Assembly: GCF_041504345.1 (NCBI RefSeq)
Contig: NZ_CP167895.1
Location: 682,001-746,000 of the forward strand
Source of the DNA: Vibrio sp. BS-M-Sm-2
GTDB taxonomy: Bacteria > Pseudomonadota > Gammaproteobacteria > Enterobacterales > Vibrionaceae
Length of the DNA stretch: 64,000 nt
Direction: 5' to 3'
The notes beneath the pieces are model-generated. The model was given only the letters and a program-made list of their open reading frames with translations, had not been told where the DNA came from and made no database searches. The translations under genes were made by a program, and so were the position numbers. Within the stretch, counting starts at the first letter, position 1. Each line of letters opens with the position of its first letter. Below, one piece after another: positions 8,555 to 17,417 of the stretch.

Positions 8555-9706
8555 ATGGTCAACACTATGAAGTTGTCGATGAATAAGTCATTGTTAATAG
8601 CAATGTCAGCGTGTGTTTTTTCTAATGTAAGTGTTGCTGCAATTAACGGCGACTATCATGTGGTAGACGAAGATTTAACGGCTGATCACAACGAAAGCAA
8701 CGGTGTGCCAATGCCTTTTTATGCTAACGGGAGAATGCAGTCAAAACTCAGTGTTTCTGTTTCCTTCGCAGATAGTTACGGCAGACCAGTGACCGTATCT
8801 AAGAGTGACTTAGAGGGAGCGATATCTTTTTACCTTAAGAATAGCGAACAAGAGTTAGGCAAAGATAAAGACTGTACCTATGGAAGAGATTGTTGGGGGT
8901 ATACATTGAACCCAAATGACTATTCTCACCAAATGGGGAGCAGTTATGGGTACTCTAAGGGGCTACCAACGTCTCGGGTTTCAGCATCTGATACCAAATT
9001 AACCGCTTGGGTTTATAGCAATGAGGTAGCTCAGCATCGTGAAGTTTGTATGAAAGTTAAATTCAATACTGGTAGCCAATATGACAATAACTACTACGAC
9101 AGCTGCGCTTATCCAAATGAATCAAGTGCCTTCTATCAAAGCGTACAGCCTAAGTCCTATAGTGCCGCCGACTTTTCAGAGATTGGAGAAGGTGACAAGG
9201 TATGGGAAGAGAGTAACGCTGATGGGTTCTATTTCGAAAAAGCTGAGATGTATAACTTCTATGTGACGCCCAAAGATACTTCAGTGAAACTGGTCGAGGT
9301 TGCTATGGATAACTTCGACGAGTCGGACAGCGATAAGGTGTTCCTAAACGATGAGTGGTTAGGTTGTTATTCAGATTGCACTAATGGCTTTCGTTCAGTG
9401 AAAGGTTATGTGTTCGCTCCAGGTTCAGAGCGTAATGTATCTGATGAATATGTTTGGAATAGCGCCGCTGGCGAAGGTCGCACGGCGGTATGGCGAGTTA
9501 ACCAGCAACTAAGATCAGTGACTTTGAGCCAATTGCTTTATTCAAATAGCGGGACATCGAACAATGATTCTCAAAAAGAGTACCGATTTACTGTATTTGA
9601 CCAATACGGAAATAAAGGACCATTAAAGCTTATTTATCCTCAAAGTGAATTTACTGGTGGCGGCCAGAAATGGGATTACACCCATTGGAATCTCGTTAGC
9701 CAATAA
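8555..9706 (+). CDS. Secreted protein of unknown family, first gene of the RHS island
   Basis: 383 aa. A Sec signal peptide (KSLLIAMSACVFSNVSVAA) is followed by a beta-rich, Gly/Ser/Tyr/Asp-rich mature region with paired cysteines (DCTYGRDC; CMKV...DSCAYP; GCYSDC), which suggests disulfide bonding outside the cytoplasm. I do not recognise a domain. The start is uncertain: ATGs at 8555, 8567 and 8579 are in frame and none has a strong ribosome site. It sits 64 bp upstream of the large RHS gene with only an 11-bp hairpin between them, so a shared transcript and a shared job (chaperone, delivery or surface partner) are plausible but unproven. Confidence 0.7.
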   Translation: MVNTMKLSMNKSLLIAMSACVFSNVSVAAINGDYHVVDEDLTADHNESNGVPMPFYANGRMQSKLSVSVSFADSYGRPVTVSKSDLEGAISFYLKNSEQELGKDKDCTYGRDCWGYTLNPNDYSHQMGSSYGYSKGLPTSRVSASDTKLTAWVYSNEVAQHREVCMKVKFNTGSQYDNNYYDSCAYPNESSAFYQSVQPKSYSAADFSEIGEGDKVWEESNADGFYFEKAEMYNFYVTPKDTSVKLVEVAMDNFDESDSDKVFLNDEWLGCYSDCTNGFRSVKGYVFAPGSERNVSDEYVWNSAAGEGRTAVWRVNQQLRSVTLSQLLYSNSGTSNNDSQKEYRFTVFDQYGNKGPLKLIYPQSEFTGGGQKWDYTHWNLVSQ

Positions 9707-9721
9707 CATCCAGATAAAACA

Positions 9722-9750
9722 GAGTTAGCTCATCCACTTTGAGCTAACTC
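9722..9750 (+). other. Intercistronic hairpin upstream of the RHS gene
   Basis: Perfect 11-bp stem GAGTTAGCTCA / TGAGCTAACTC with a 7-nt loop, ending 20 nt before the RHS start codon and just ahead of its ribosome site (AGGGGA). No T-run follows, so it looks less like a full terminator than like an attenuator, processing site or translation control element. Confidence 0.55.
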
Positions 9751-9770
9751 ATTCACTTTAGGGGAAATTT

Positions 9771-12700
9771 ATGTCTAATTGGACTTCAAACGCTTTTAAC
9801 TTTGATAGCTTTTGTTCGGGCGGCGTAGACCAAAGAACCAGAAGCTATTCATATCAAATCTTACTTGGCTCTCTTATTGGTAACTGGCTTAAGGGACCAA
9901 ACCTCGATATATCCATTCAATTCTCACCTTACTCGACGGACAACCTTGGTTTCGGTAAGGGCTGGAAATTGAATCTCCCAAGATACGACATCGAGAACCA
10001 ACAGCTCTACCTTGCAAATGGACAGTCCTACCGTGCTGAATTAAATGCCAATATCGAAATGAGTATTCGCTACAAGAAACTGCTCGATTTTTCGGTATCT
10101 TCTAGCGCGAATGGCTATGAAATTACGTATAAAAATGGCCGTATTGATCTTTTAGATAAAGATGGCGACATCATTAAGATCACTCAAAGTAATGGCCATG
10201 CTCTCTACTTTTCTTGGCTCAACGTGGGACAAAATAAGCGCCTAGATAAAATTTGGGATGATAGAACAACCAAACAGACCGCACTGTTGTGGGTCGAGTA
10301 TATTTCGGTAGGGCGCGTTAATATTTTTACTAATATTGGCAGCACCCATGAAGCTTATTTCAGTCTTACTCTTAGCAATAACAAGCTCGTCAAATGCAAT
10401 TTACCAGAACAAGCAGGTAGCTATAGTTTTGGTTATGAAAGCATTGGTTCATATACGCTAATCAATGAAGTAAATCACCCTTGTGGTTTGACCGAGCGTT
10501 TGAGATATAAAGCTGATGGTATTCGAGTCAACTCAATGACTTATTTACCAGCAGTTACTGCACACGATGTCCTCACCCTTAATTCGCCAGTTATTAGCAC
10601 AACCTACGACAGTGTTGGTACAGATAGCCGCAATTTCATGGGTTATGGTGTACGTGGTGGTGAATTAAGTGAAGGGCTTGATAACCTGCTTGAGCGTGGT
10701 TACGAATATACTTATCGCGTCCAAAAAATTGAAAATGGCACCGTTGTAACAGCGCAAACATATAATCAATTTCATCTACTCGTTGAAGAAGCTAGACAGG
10801 TTAACGGAAACCTTGTTCATTTGAAAAGGCTGGAATACCCAGCGATTGATAACCAACAGTTTTCGGATCAACCTGCTCAGTATTCTTTGATCAGTAAAGA
10901 GGAACAAATCTGGTTTTCTGGATCGGATAGCCAAGCTCAAAGTCGATTTTGGGACTATGACGAGTATGGCAACATGCTTAAGTTCGTTGATGAGAATGAC
11001 ATCGCAGAACGTTACGAATACTACGCTAAAAATGGTGAGGCAGGTTGTCCTGCATCGCCTACTGACATGGTGAATTTCGTAAAATCTCGTACGCTCAACA
11101 ATGGATCAGAACAGAGAGTGATCTCTTATCAATATGCTTCTCTTGAGGGGCTGAATGGCCATCGTGATGTGGTTCTGAGTTTGGAAGAAGACGTCCAACG
11201 CTATAGAAGTCATTACGCTTATCAAACTGATACTGGTGATACTTACTCTTTCGGCCGATTGGCTTCAGTCCAAAATGACATTCTTCATCCTAACGGCACG
11301 TATTCTGCTATTTCTCACTATCGCTATGAGTTGGATAGCGATGTCCTTGAAGAACACGAAGAGCTGACCTGTCACGACAATACGAAAACCAATCTTGCGG
11401 TTGGGCACTACCTTGATATTGGAGAACTCGCGCGTCATGTCGATTCAGACGGAGTTAGCTGTGCATTTACTTATGATTCGCTTCGTAGAACTACTGAAGA
11501 ACGGATTGAAGGAAGTGCAGCCCGTTCGTATCAATACATTGTTGATACTGGTATGAGTCGACAAACCTTGTTGCTAACGGATTGCAAAGGCAACTTGTGT
11601 GAACAAAGCTGGGACGGTCAAGGACGTGAATTAGAGGCTAAAGTTGGTAGCTCGGTCGTATGGACAAAAATGTACGATGCGTTGGGCAGACTCCAAAGTA
11701 AGAGTACTTACGATGTGTTGCCTGATCGCAATTCCAGATCGGCGCCTGTGATCTTAACAGAAAGCTATGAATACGATGAGTGGGATCAGGTTAAAGCGAC
11801 TCTGTTAGCGAATGGAAAACGTCGTGTCGAGTTCAATAACCTCGCCTCACGTAAGAAAACTCAAGGTATTGAAGGCTTGACCATGACGGTCAGCTCTCTG
11901 AATAGCTGGGGGTTAGAAGAGAAAAAAGAGCAAGGCATCAACAGTTGGAATTATGAGTACGACTCATGGGGAAGATTGATTAAAGAAACGAATCCTCTCG
12001 CTCGATCTAAGCATTACCACTACGACCGTTTTGATCGTGTTGTTCGCATGACTCAAGCGAACGGTGTCGATCAAGATATCACTTACGCTGAACATACCGA
12101 TCAGTCACAAGTTGTAGATCTGAAAATTGGTGGGGTGACTTTAGGGCAACGTGATATTGATGGATTGGGACGTCCGCGATCCTTGCGCAGAGGAGCGAGC
12201 CCCCAAGCTTCATTGGCGTGGACTTATGCGGATAGCAGCAATATCCCAGAAACTGAAACCAGCATGGCAGCTCCAACAAGGCAATTTACTCGCGATAGCC
12301 AATTAGGTGTGCTAAGTGCTAAGTCGTCTGATGGGCAGGCTTCTAGTTACAGTCATGACCCAATATCCGGTTTGCCGACAGGGAGTCAGGACAGTGAAGG
12401 CAATCAAAGTACCATTACCTACTCGACGAAAGGCTTGCCTGAAGCCGAGGTGAATGATGGTCAGTCTCGTTATTACAGCTACTCCGATGGTGGGGTTATC
12501 GCTGCAATTGATAGTGATACGGACACTCGCCAATATGGCTACGACGAACTCGGACGATTAGTGAAGTTGAGTTCAAATTCAACAACGGTTTACTACGAAT
12601 ATGATGAGTTTGATCGAGTGATACTAGAAACATTGATATCGGGTAATCAAACCCAAGTCACTGAACTCGAATGGGATGAATATAGTCGCGAAGTCAACCG

Positions 12701-13463
12701 AGCTATAGCCTTGAACGATAATTATATCTTTGAGCAATCACAAGAATATAACGCGTTAGGGCTGCTTAATTCTCGTAAAAAGGAGTGTGCAACTTTAGGT
12801 AATCTGACGGAAATCTATACCTATGATGACCTCTCTCAGTTGACTAAAGTCGAGTTCTTTGGCGCGGGCCCACTGAGCGATTGGTCTCAGCCTATGACGT
12901 CTATTGATTGGAGCTATGATGAGCTAGGTAACATGCTGACGCAACGCACAGCTACTGCTGAATCTGAGGATTTTGCTCGTTACTTTTATGAGTCGGATGA
13001 CCCTTGCCAGTTGACTCGTATTACTCATTCCCACCCACAACTCGACGGTCAGGTAACAGTGAAATACGACTTGAATGGCAACATGATTCAAGATGCGGAT
13101 GGCCGAGTGCTCGAGTATGACAACTTCGATCGATTACAGCGTGTGCTAGCTGATAATACCGAATGGCTTTATCAGTATGACAGCAATGACCGATTGTCTG
13201 CACAGCTATCGTCTTCTGAAACTCGTCACTTTGATTATCTATGGGGCGATCTCGCTTCGATAGAAGAAAATGGAAAATTGACCAACTATATCTATCACGA
13301 AGGGGTACCTAAATGGTCAGAGATGGACTCGGAAACCACGTTATTGGCCACGGATCAAAATGGTTCGGTAATCGCGTCAAATACATCGGGTAAAACAGGG
13401 TCTATGTACCGTTACTCTCCATATGGGCAACGTGATCAAGCGGGGAATGCAAATGAACAATAA
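9771..13463 (+). CDS. RHS/YD-repeat protein lacking the C-terminal end of its core
   Basis: 1230 aa without a signal peptide. The first 300 residues contain GVDQRTRSYSYQ and GFGKGWKLNLPRYD, as in the N-terminal part of TcC/WapA-like RHS proteins. From about residue 330 onward there are many YD repeats (YDEYGNM, YDSWGRL, YDELGRL, YDLNGNM, YDSNDRL). The last part, YIYHEGVPKWSE...LLATDQNGSV...YRYSPYGQR, is the beginning of the RHS-associated core. The protein then stops, before the usual GFNGE...YNP.LMRFNSPDS...DPxG segment, which is instead encoded by the next ORF (overlap 11 nt, different frame). RHS repeats build a hollow beta-cage that encloses a C-terminal toxin. ATG 9771 follows AGGGGA at about 8 nt. 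Confidence 0.9.
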   Translation: MSNWTSNAFNFDSFCSGGVDQRTRSYSYQILLGSLIGNWLKGPNLDISIQFSPYSTDNLGFGKGWKLNLPRYDIENQQLYLANGQSYRAELNANIEMSIRYKKLLDFSVSSSANGYEITYKNGRIDLLDKDGDIIKITQSNGHALYFSWLNVGQNKRLDKIWDDRTTKQTALLWVEYISVGRVNIFTNIGSTHEAYFSLTLSNNKLVKCNLPEQAGSYSFGYESIGSYTLINEVNHPCGLTERLRYKADGIRVNSMTYLPAVTAHDVLTLNSPVISTTYDSVGTDSRNFMGYGVRGGELSEGLDNLLERGYEYTYRVQKIENGTVVTAQTYNQFHLLVEEARQVNGNLVHLKRLEYPAIDNQQFSDQPAQYSLISKEEQIWFSGSDSQAQSRFWDYDEYGNMLKFVDENDIAERYEYYAKNGEAGCPASPTDMVNFVKSRTLNNGSEQRVISYQYASLEGLNGHRDVVLSLEEDVQRYRSHYAYQTDTGDTYSFGRLASVQNDILHPNGTYSAISHYRYELDSDVLEEHEELTCHDNTKTNLAVGHYLDIGELARHVDSDGVSCAFTYDSLRRTTEERIEGSAARSYQYIVDTGMSRQTLLLTDCKGNLCEQSWDGQGRELEAKVGSSVVWTKMYDALGRLQSKSTYDVLPDRNSRSAPVILTESYEYDEWDQVKATLLANGKRRVEFNNLASRKKTQGIEGLTMTVSSLNSWGLEEKKEQGINSWNYEYDSWGRLIKETNPLARSKHYHYDRFDRVVRMTQANGVDQDITYAEHTDQSQVVDLKIGGVTLGQRDIDGLGRPRSLRRGASPQASLAWTYADSSNIPETETSMAAPTRQFTRDSQLGVLSAKSSDGQASSYSHDPISGLPTGSQDSEGNQSTITYSTKGLPEAEVNDGQSRYYSYSDGGVIAAIDSDTDTRQYGYDELGRLVKLSSNSTTVYYEYDEFDRVILETLISGNQTQVTELEWDEYSREVNRAIALNDNYIFEQSQEYNALGLLNSRKKECATLGNLTEIYTYDDLSQLTKVEFFGAGPLSDWSQPMTSIDWSYDELGNMLTQRTATAESEDFARYFYESDDPCQLTRITHSHPQLDGQVTVKYDLNGNMIQDADGRVLEYDNFDRLQRVLADNTEWLYQYDSNDRLSAQLSSSETRHFDYLWGDLASIEENGKLTNYIYHEGVPKWSEMDSETTLLATDQNGSVIASNTSGKTGSMYRYSPYGQRDQAGNANEQ

Positions 13464-14583
13464 AGACTCGGTATTTATTACCCCACTTAATCGACGTGAG
13501 TTCCTGATTAAAATTGGTCAAACTGCAGCGGTGGCTGGTGGCATCTCACTGCTTCCGACTTCGGTTCGTTTAGCGATGGCGCAGTCGATGACCATCTCTC
13601 ATTCGGAGATTGGCTTTAATGGCGAGTGGTTGGATCCTGTACTGCAAGGCTACCATCTAGGCCAAGGCTATCGCGTTTACCAGCCGAAGTTGATGCGCTT
13701 CAATGCACCGGACAGTTTGGCCCCTTTCAATGAGGGGGTTCACAATGCTTATGTGTACTGCCATAACGATCCGATTAACTTCACCGACCCAAGCGGACAC
13801 CTGAATATCAGTAAGATCTTGTTTGGTGCTTTTGGTGTGATCGCGGGTATTGTGGGTATTGCATTGGCGGCACCAACCGGTGGTTCTAGCTTAGTATTGG
13901 CGGCGGGTATTATCGGTGGTATTGCAGGTATGACTAGTGGTGCGCTACAAATTGCCTCGGGTGTTATCGATGATGGGGATATCTCTCATAAACTCGATAT
14001 TGCGACCATTCCATTCGATATCATTGGTGTGGTGAGTGGCGGATATTCAGCCTACAAGTCGGTTCAGAACTTACGTTGGGTAAGAGCGGGTGGGGCATTG
14101 GAAGATGTCACTCAGCCCGGTCTTGGTTCTCGTTTGATGAACAAGATTAGACCTTCCGGTGAGTACAATCTTGCGTGGGCCTCTAAAACGAACCCAGCTA
14201 TGCGTATAGGCAGCTCTAAGGGGCAGGTGATTGCGACCAGAATGACGCAGGGCGGTAAGACGATGACGTACACGCCTCCTCCCATTCATGGTGGGTTTAC
14301 CAAGATTCTTCTTGGACAAGTCAAAGTGGGCGCCCGAGGCTATACCATCTATCAAGGCATAATGACGGCGCGCTCGATTGGTGGTTTAGGTTGGTCATCG
14401 GTTAAAACAATCCCTGGGCGATTAGATGAAGAAAAGTCTTCTGCGGATACCATGGTTACGGAAGGTCGAAGTGCCAACCCTGCAGCCAAGAAGACGCAAA
14501 TGTACGCACTCGAAGAGACACGACAACGAATAAAATATGGCAATGAGGTTCAGCAGATGATCCGTCAGTTGCCATTGTCGTAG
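13453..14583 (+). CDS. Tat-targeted RHS core end with variable C-terminal domain
   Basis: 376 aa. Residues 1-43 are a twin-arginine signal peptide: NRREFLIK (Arg14-Arg15), a hydrophobic AAVAGGISLLP stretch, then AMA at 41-43. Immediately after comes the second part of the RHS-associated core: GFNGEWLDP, GYHLGQGYRVYQP, LMRFNAPDS and NDPINFTDPSGH (about 105-116), which contains the aspartate-protease-type DPxG motif where RHS proteins cleave off their toxin. Residues 117-376 are a variable domain with Gly/Ala-rich hydrophobic helices (about 122-175) and a basic C-terminal part; no toxin family was recognised. The start at 13453 has GGGG 7 nt upstream; its ATG overlaps the stop of the preceding RHS ORF, suggesting coupled translation. 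A terminator follows at once, with no immunity-like gene. Confidence 0.85.
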   Translation: MNNKDSVFITPLNRREFLIKIGQTAAVAGGISLLPTSVRLAMAQSMTISHSEIGFNGEWLDPVLQGYHLGQGYRVYQPKLMRFNAPDSLAPFNEGVHNAYVYCHNDPINFTDPSGHLNISKILFGAFGVIAGIVGIALAAPTGGSSLVLAAGIIGGIAGMTSGALQIASGVIDDGDISHKLDIATIPFDIIGVVSGGYSAYKSVQNLRWVRAGGALEDVTQPGLGSRLMNKIRPSGEYNLAWASKTNPAMRIGSSKGQVIATRMTQGGKTMTYTPPPIHGGFTKILLGQVKVGARGYTIYQGIMTARSIGGLGWSSVKTIPGRLDEEKSSADTMVTEGRSANPAAKKTQMYALEETRQRIKYGNEVQQMIRQLPLS

Positions 14584-14612
14584 TCTGATTTATTCTTTTT
14601 CTCTAACAACAC

Positions 14613-14647
14613 AAAGCCAGCTCAATCCTCATTGAACTGGCTTTTTT
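14613..14647 (+). terminator. Terminator of the RHS island genes
   Basis: Stem AAAGCCAG-C-TCAAT / ATTGA-A-CTGGCTTT with a 4-nt loop, followed by six T. It closes the transcription unit 30 bp after the last stop codon. Confidence 0.85.
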
Positions 14648-14743
14648 GCATTCTGTGTAGGCGTTCTCGAACGTTATCCATCAACCATGAGAGCTTTCCT
14701 TAGATCCCACTTCCTGATCAAAAAAAGATCAAAACCTCCTTGC

Positions 14744-14757
14744 TGAAACCGGTTTCA
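14744..14757. promoter_or_regulatory. LacI-family operator 1 upstream of bglA
   Basis: Perfect palindrome TGAAACCGGTTTCA, the LacI/GalR-type core with central CG. It is 34 bp (centre to centre) from a second copy, a spacing suited to cooperative binding near the promoter. The likely ligand is the AscG-like repressor encoded at 16391. Confidence 0.8.
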
Positions 14758-14777
14758 ACCTGTATCTTTGCTTTTAT

Positions 14778-14791
14778 TGAAATCGGTTTCA
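14778..14791. promoter_or_regulatory. LacI-family operator 2 upstream of bglA
   Basis: TGAAATCGGTTTCA, differing from the first operator at one position. It lies about 60 bp upstream of the bglA start codon. Confidence 0.8.
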
Positions 14792-14851
14792 GAGCTGCAA
14801 TGAGCTCTCTAATCCTGATCTTTTCACGAATAACTTGTAGCGAGTAACGGT

Positions 14852-16291
14852 ATGAACAACGAATTTCCAAACGATTTTTTATGGGGCGGTGCGGTTGCGG
14901 CGCATCAGCTAGAAGGCGGCTGGGATGCGAATGGCAAGGGTGTAAGTGTTGTTGATGTATTAACAGCGGGCGCGCATGGCGTGCAACGTCGAATCACCGA
15001 TGGTGTGATTGATGGCGAAAACTACCCAAACCAAGTCGCTGTTGATTTCTACCATCGATACAAAGAAGACATTAAGTTATTTGCTGAGATGGGCTTTAAG
15101 TGTTTCCGCACCAGCATCGCGTGGACGCGTATTTTCCCAAATGGCGATGAAGCCGAGCCGTGTGAAGCGGGTTTAGCGTTTTACGATGATCTGTTCGATG
15201 AGCTGTTGAAATACGATATTCAGCCAGTCGTGACGCTGAGCCATTTTGAAATGCCTTACTATCTAGCCAAAGAATACGGTGGCTGGATGAACCGTAAAGT
15301 GATCGATTTCTTTGTTAAGTACTCAACCACGGTGATGGAGCGTTACCAACACAAAGTGAAATACTGGATGACGTTTAACGAGATCAATAACCAGATGAAC
15401 ATCTCGGCGGATATCTTTGGCTGGTTGTGCTCTGGTGTGAAGTTCCCACAGTGCGAAAAACCGCAAGAGGCCATGTACCAAGCGGTTCATCACCAGTTTG
15501 TTGCAAGCGCATTGGTAGTTAAGAAAGGTCATGAGATCAACCCAGATCTTCAGATCGGTGCAATGTGTGCGATGGTGCCTTTCTACCCTCGTTCTTCAAA
15601 GCCAGAAGACATCATGGTGGCGCAGCAAGCAATGCGTGATCGTTATTTCTTCTCTGATGTCATGGTTCGCGGTCACTACCCAAACTACGCAAAACGCGAT
15701 TGGGCCATCAAAGGCTTTGATATTGAAATGCAGCCTGAAGATGAACAAATCTTGAAAGAGGGTAAAGCGGATTACTTAGGCTTTAGCTACTACATGTCGA
15801 ATACCTTGGATTCTTCTTCGCATCAGTCGACTGAAGAAGCAATGGACGGTGGTCATGAAAATTCGGTAGAGAACCCGTTCATCCAATCAAGTGATTGGGG
15901 CTGGCCGATTGACCCAACAGGCCTGCGTTACTGCTTAGCATCTCTTTATGAGCGCTATGAAGTGCCACTGTTCATCGTTGAAAATGGTTTTGGTGCGGTT
16001 GATACCATCGAAGAAGATGGCAGCATTAATGATGACTATCGTATTGCTTACCTTGGCGATCACATCAAAGAGATGAAAAAAGCCGTAGCGATTGATGGCG
16101 TTGACTTGATGGGCTACACCCCTTGGGGCTGTATCGATTTGGTGTCGTTCACCACAGGTGAGATGAAAAAGCGTTACGGATTCATTTATGTAGACAAACA
16201 CAACGACCAGTCAGGAACACTAGAGCGTAAGCGCAAGAAGTCTTTTGAGTGGTACAAAGGCGTGATTGCATCTAACGGTGCCACTATTTAG
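14852..16291 (+). CDS. bglA: 6-phospho-beta-glucosidase (GH1)
   Basis: 479 aa, the same length as E. coli BglA, with near-identical blocks such as DFLWGGAVAAHQ, LFAEMGFKCFRTSIAWTRIFP and YWMTFNEINNQ. Acid/base Glu177 lies in TFNEIN and the nucleophile Glu377 in IVENGFG. It hydrolyses phosphorylated beta-glucosides (for example arbutin-P, salicin-P or cellobiose-P) after PTS uptake, in the cytoplasm. No beta-glucoside PTS permease is encoded beside it, so uptake depends on genes elsewhere. Two LacI operators upstream and the AscG-like repressor downstream indicate substrate induction. Confidence 0.93.
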   Translation: MNNEFPNDFLWGGAVAAHQLEGGWDANGKGVSVVDVLTAGAHGVQRRITDGVIDGENYPNQVAVDFYHRYKEDIKLFAEMGFKCFRTSIAWTRIFPNGDEAEPCEAGLAFYDDLFDELLKYDIQPVVTLSHFEMPYYLAKEYGGWMNRKVIDFFVKYSTTVMERYQHKVKYWMTFNEINNQMNISADIFGWLCSGVKFPQCEKPQEAMYQAVHHQFVASALVVKKGHEINPDLQIGAMCAMVPFYPRSSKPEDIMVAQQAMRDRYFFSDVMVRGHYPNYAKRDWAIKGFDIEMQPEDEQILKEGKADYLGFSYYMSNTLDSSSHQSTEEAMDGGHENSVENPFIQSSDWGWPIDPTGLRYCLASLYERYEVPLFIVENGFGAVDTIEEDGSINDDYRIAYLGDHIKEMKKAVAIDGVDLMGYTPWGCIDLVSFTTGEMKKRYGFIYVDKHNDQSGTLERKRKKSFEWYKGVIASNGATI

Positions 16292-16342
16292 AATGCATTT
16301 CCCAGTGCAGTTATGCGAACTGTGAGCTGTGATTTTGCAATG

Positions 16343-16373
16343 AATTAGTCGGCCTATGTCGACTAATTTTTTA
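16343..16373 (+). terminator. Terminator between bglA and the LacI-family gene
   Basis: Stem AATTAGTCG / CGACTAATT with an 8-nt loop and a run of six T. The repressor ribosome site (AAAGGA) follows directly, so readthrough probably feeds the repressor gene. Confidence 0.75.
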
Positions 16374-16390
16374 TAAAGGAAAAGAAGCCA

Positions 16391-17389
16391 ATGGTAACCA
16401 TGCTTGATGTCGCGAACCGCGCAGGCGTATCTAAGTCGACCGTTTCTCGTGTCTTAAATGGCAAGAACATCGTGCGCCCAGATGTGGTGAAAAAGGTATT
16501 CGATGCGATACAAGAGACAGGTTATCGGCCAAACCTGTTAGCTCAGCAATTGGCGACCAAGAAGACCAATTTCATCGGTTTTGTTATCACCAATGAGTTG
16601 TTCAATGGCCCTTACTTCTCTTCCTTGATGTATCACGCCGCTTCCTACAGTGAAAAGTCGAATCACCAATTGGTGATCACCGATGGTAAACACAGCGCTG
16701 AAGACGAGCGCAAAGCAATTAACTTTCTGCTCGATATGAAGTGCGCGGGCATCATCATCTATCCACAGTGCTTAACCGAAAGCGAGATTGCAAAGGTCAT
16801 CGAAAGCACTGACACGCCGATTCTGGTACTCAACCGAGAAATGCCGTCGAAGCCTAACCATGCCATTACCACCGACCACTATCAGAGCGCTTGTTTGATG
16901 GTTGAACATATCATCGAGCAGGGTCATGCAGAGATTGCGGTAATTCGTGGTAAAGCGGGTTCTTCAACGGATGAACAACGTTACCAAGCTTATCAAGATG
17001 TGTTAACCAAGCACGGTATTGCAGTGAATGAACTTAATGTCGTTCAGGGCGATTGGACAATGGAGAGTGGTTACCGTGCCGCGCAAGCTTTAGTGGAAAG
17101 CAAAGCAAGCTTCACTGCGATCTTGTCTGAAAACGATGACATGGCGATTGGCGCGATTAAGGCGTTAACAGAGCTGGGTTACTCATTACCTAAAGACATC
17201 TCTATTGTTGGCTTTGATAACAGTAAAGTGGGCGAATTTCTAACGCCAAGCTTAACCTCTGTGAGTGTGCCACTCGAACAAATGACGCAAAAGGCGATAC
17301 TTCGAATTGTTGGTGAGACAAAGCAAGCAGAAGTATTGAGTACGACTGGTAGCTTGGTAATTCGCGACTCGGTAGCCCAGCGTATCTGA
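16391..17389 (+). CDS. ascG: LacI-family repressor, AscG-like
   Basis: 332 aa. The helix-turn-helix MLDVANRAGVSKSTVSRVLNG is followed by a hinge with YRPNLLAQQLATKKT and a periplasmic-binding-protein-like sensor domain; DGKHSAEDERKAINFLLD and ENDDMAIGAIKAL closely match E. coli AscG, repressor of the arbutin/salicin/cellobiose operon. The operators upstream of bglA, with TGAAACCGGTTTCA, are its probable targets. The gene symbol rests on resemblance by eye. A strong terminator follows at 17418. Confidence 0.85.
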   Translation: MVTMLDVANRAGVSKSTVSRVLNGKNIVRPDVVKKVFDAIQETGYRPNLLAQQLATKKTNFIGFVITNELFNGPYFSSLMYHAASYSEKSNHQLVITDGKHSAEDERKAINFLLDMKCAGIIIYPQCLTESEIAKVIESTDTPILVLNREMPSKPNHAITTDHYQSACLMVEHIIEQGHAEIAVIRGKAGSSTDEQRYQAYQDVLTKHGIAVNELNVVQGDWTMESGYRAAQALVESKASFTAILSENDDMAIGAIKALTELGYSLPKDISIVGFDNSKVGEFLTPSLTSVSVPLEQMTQKAILRIVGETKQAEVLSTTGSLVIRDSVAQRI

Positions 17390-17417
17390 GCCGCGTGCAA
17401 CGCACTGAATTAAACCG

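Noticed and set aside
14071..14543. Immunity gene on the opposite strand inside the RHS C-terminal region
   Set aside because: Antisense frames of 94 and 63 codons there have no ribosome site and look like coding shadows.
9771..14583. RHS split as a sequencing frameshift or decayed gene
   Set aside because: The second ORF has its own ribosome site, ATG and an intact Tat leader that is not part of a normal RHS core; both ORFs are otherwise undamaged.
7890..14650. Integrase, transposase or att repeats bounding the RHS island
   Set aside because: None was found by eye on either side; island status rests on the truncated gene and base composition only.
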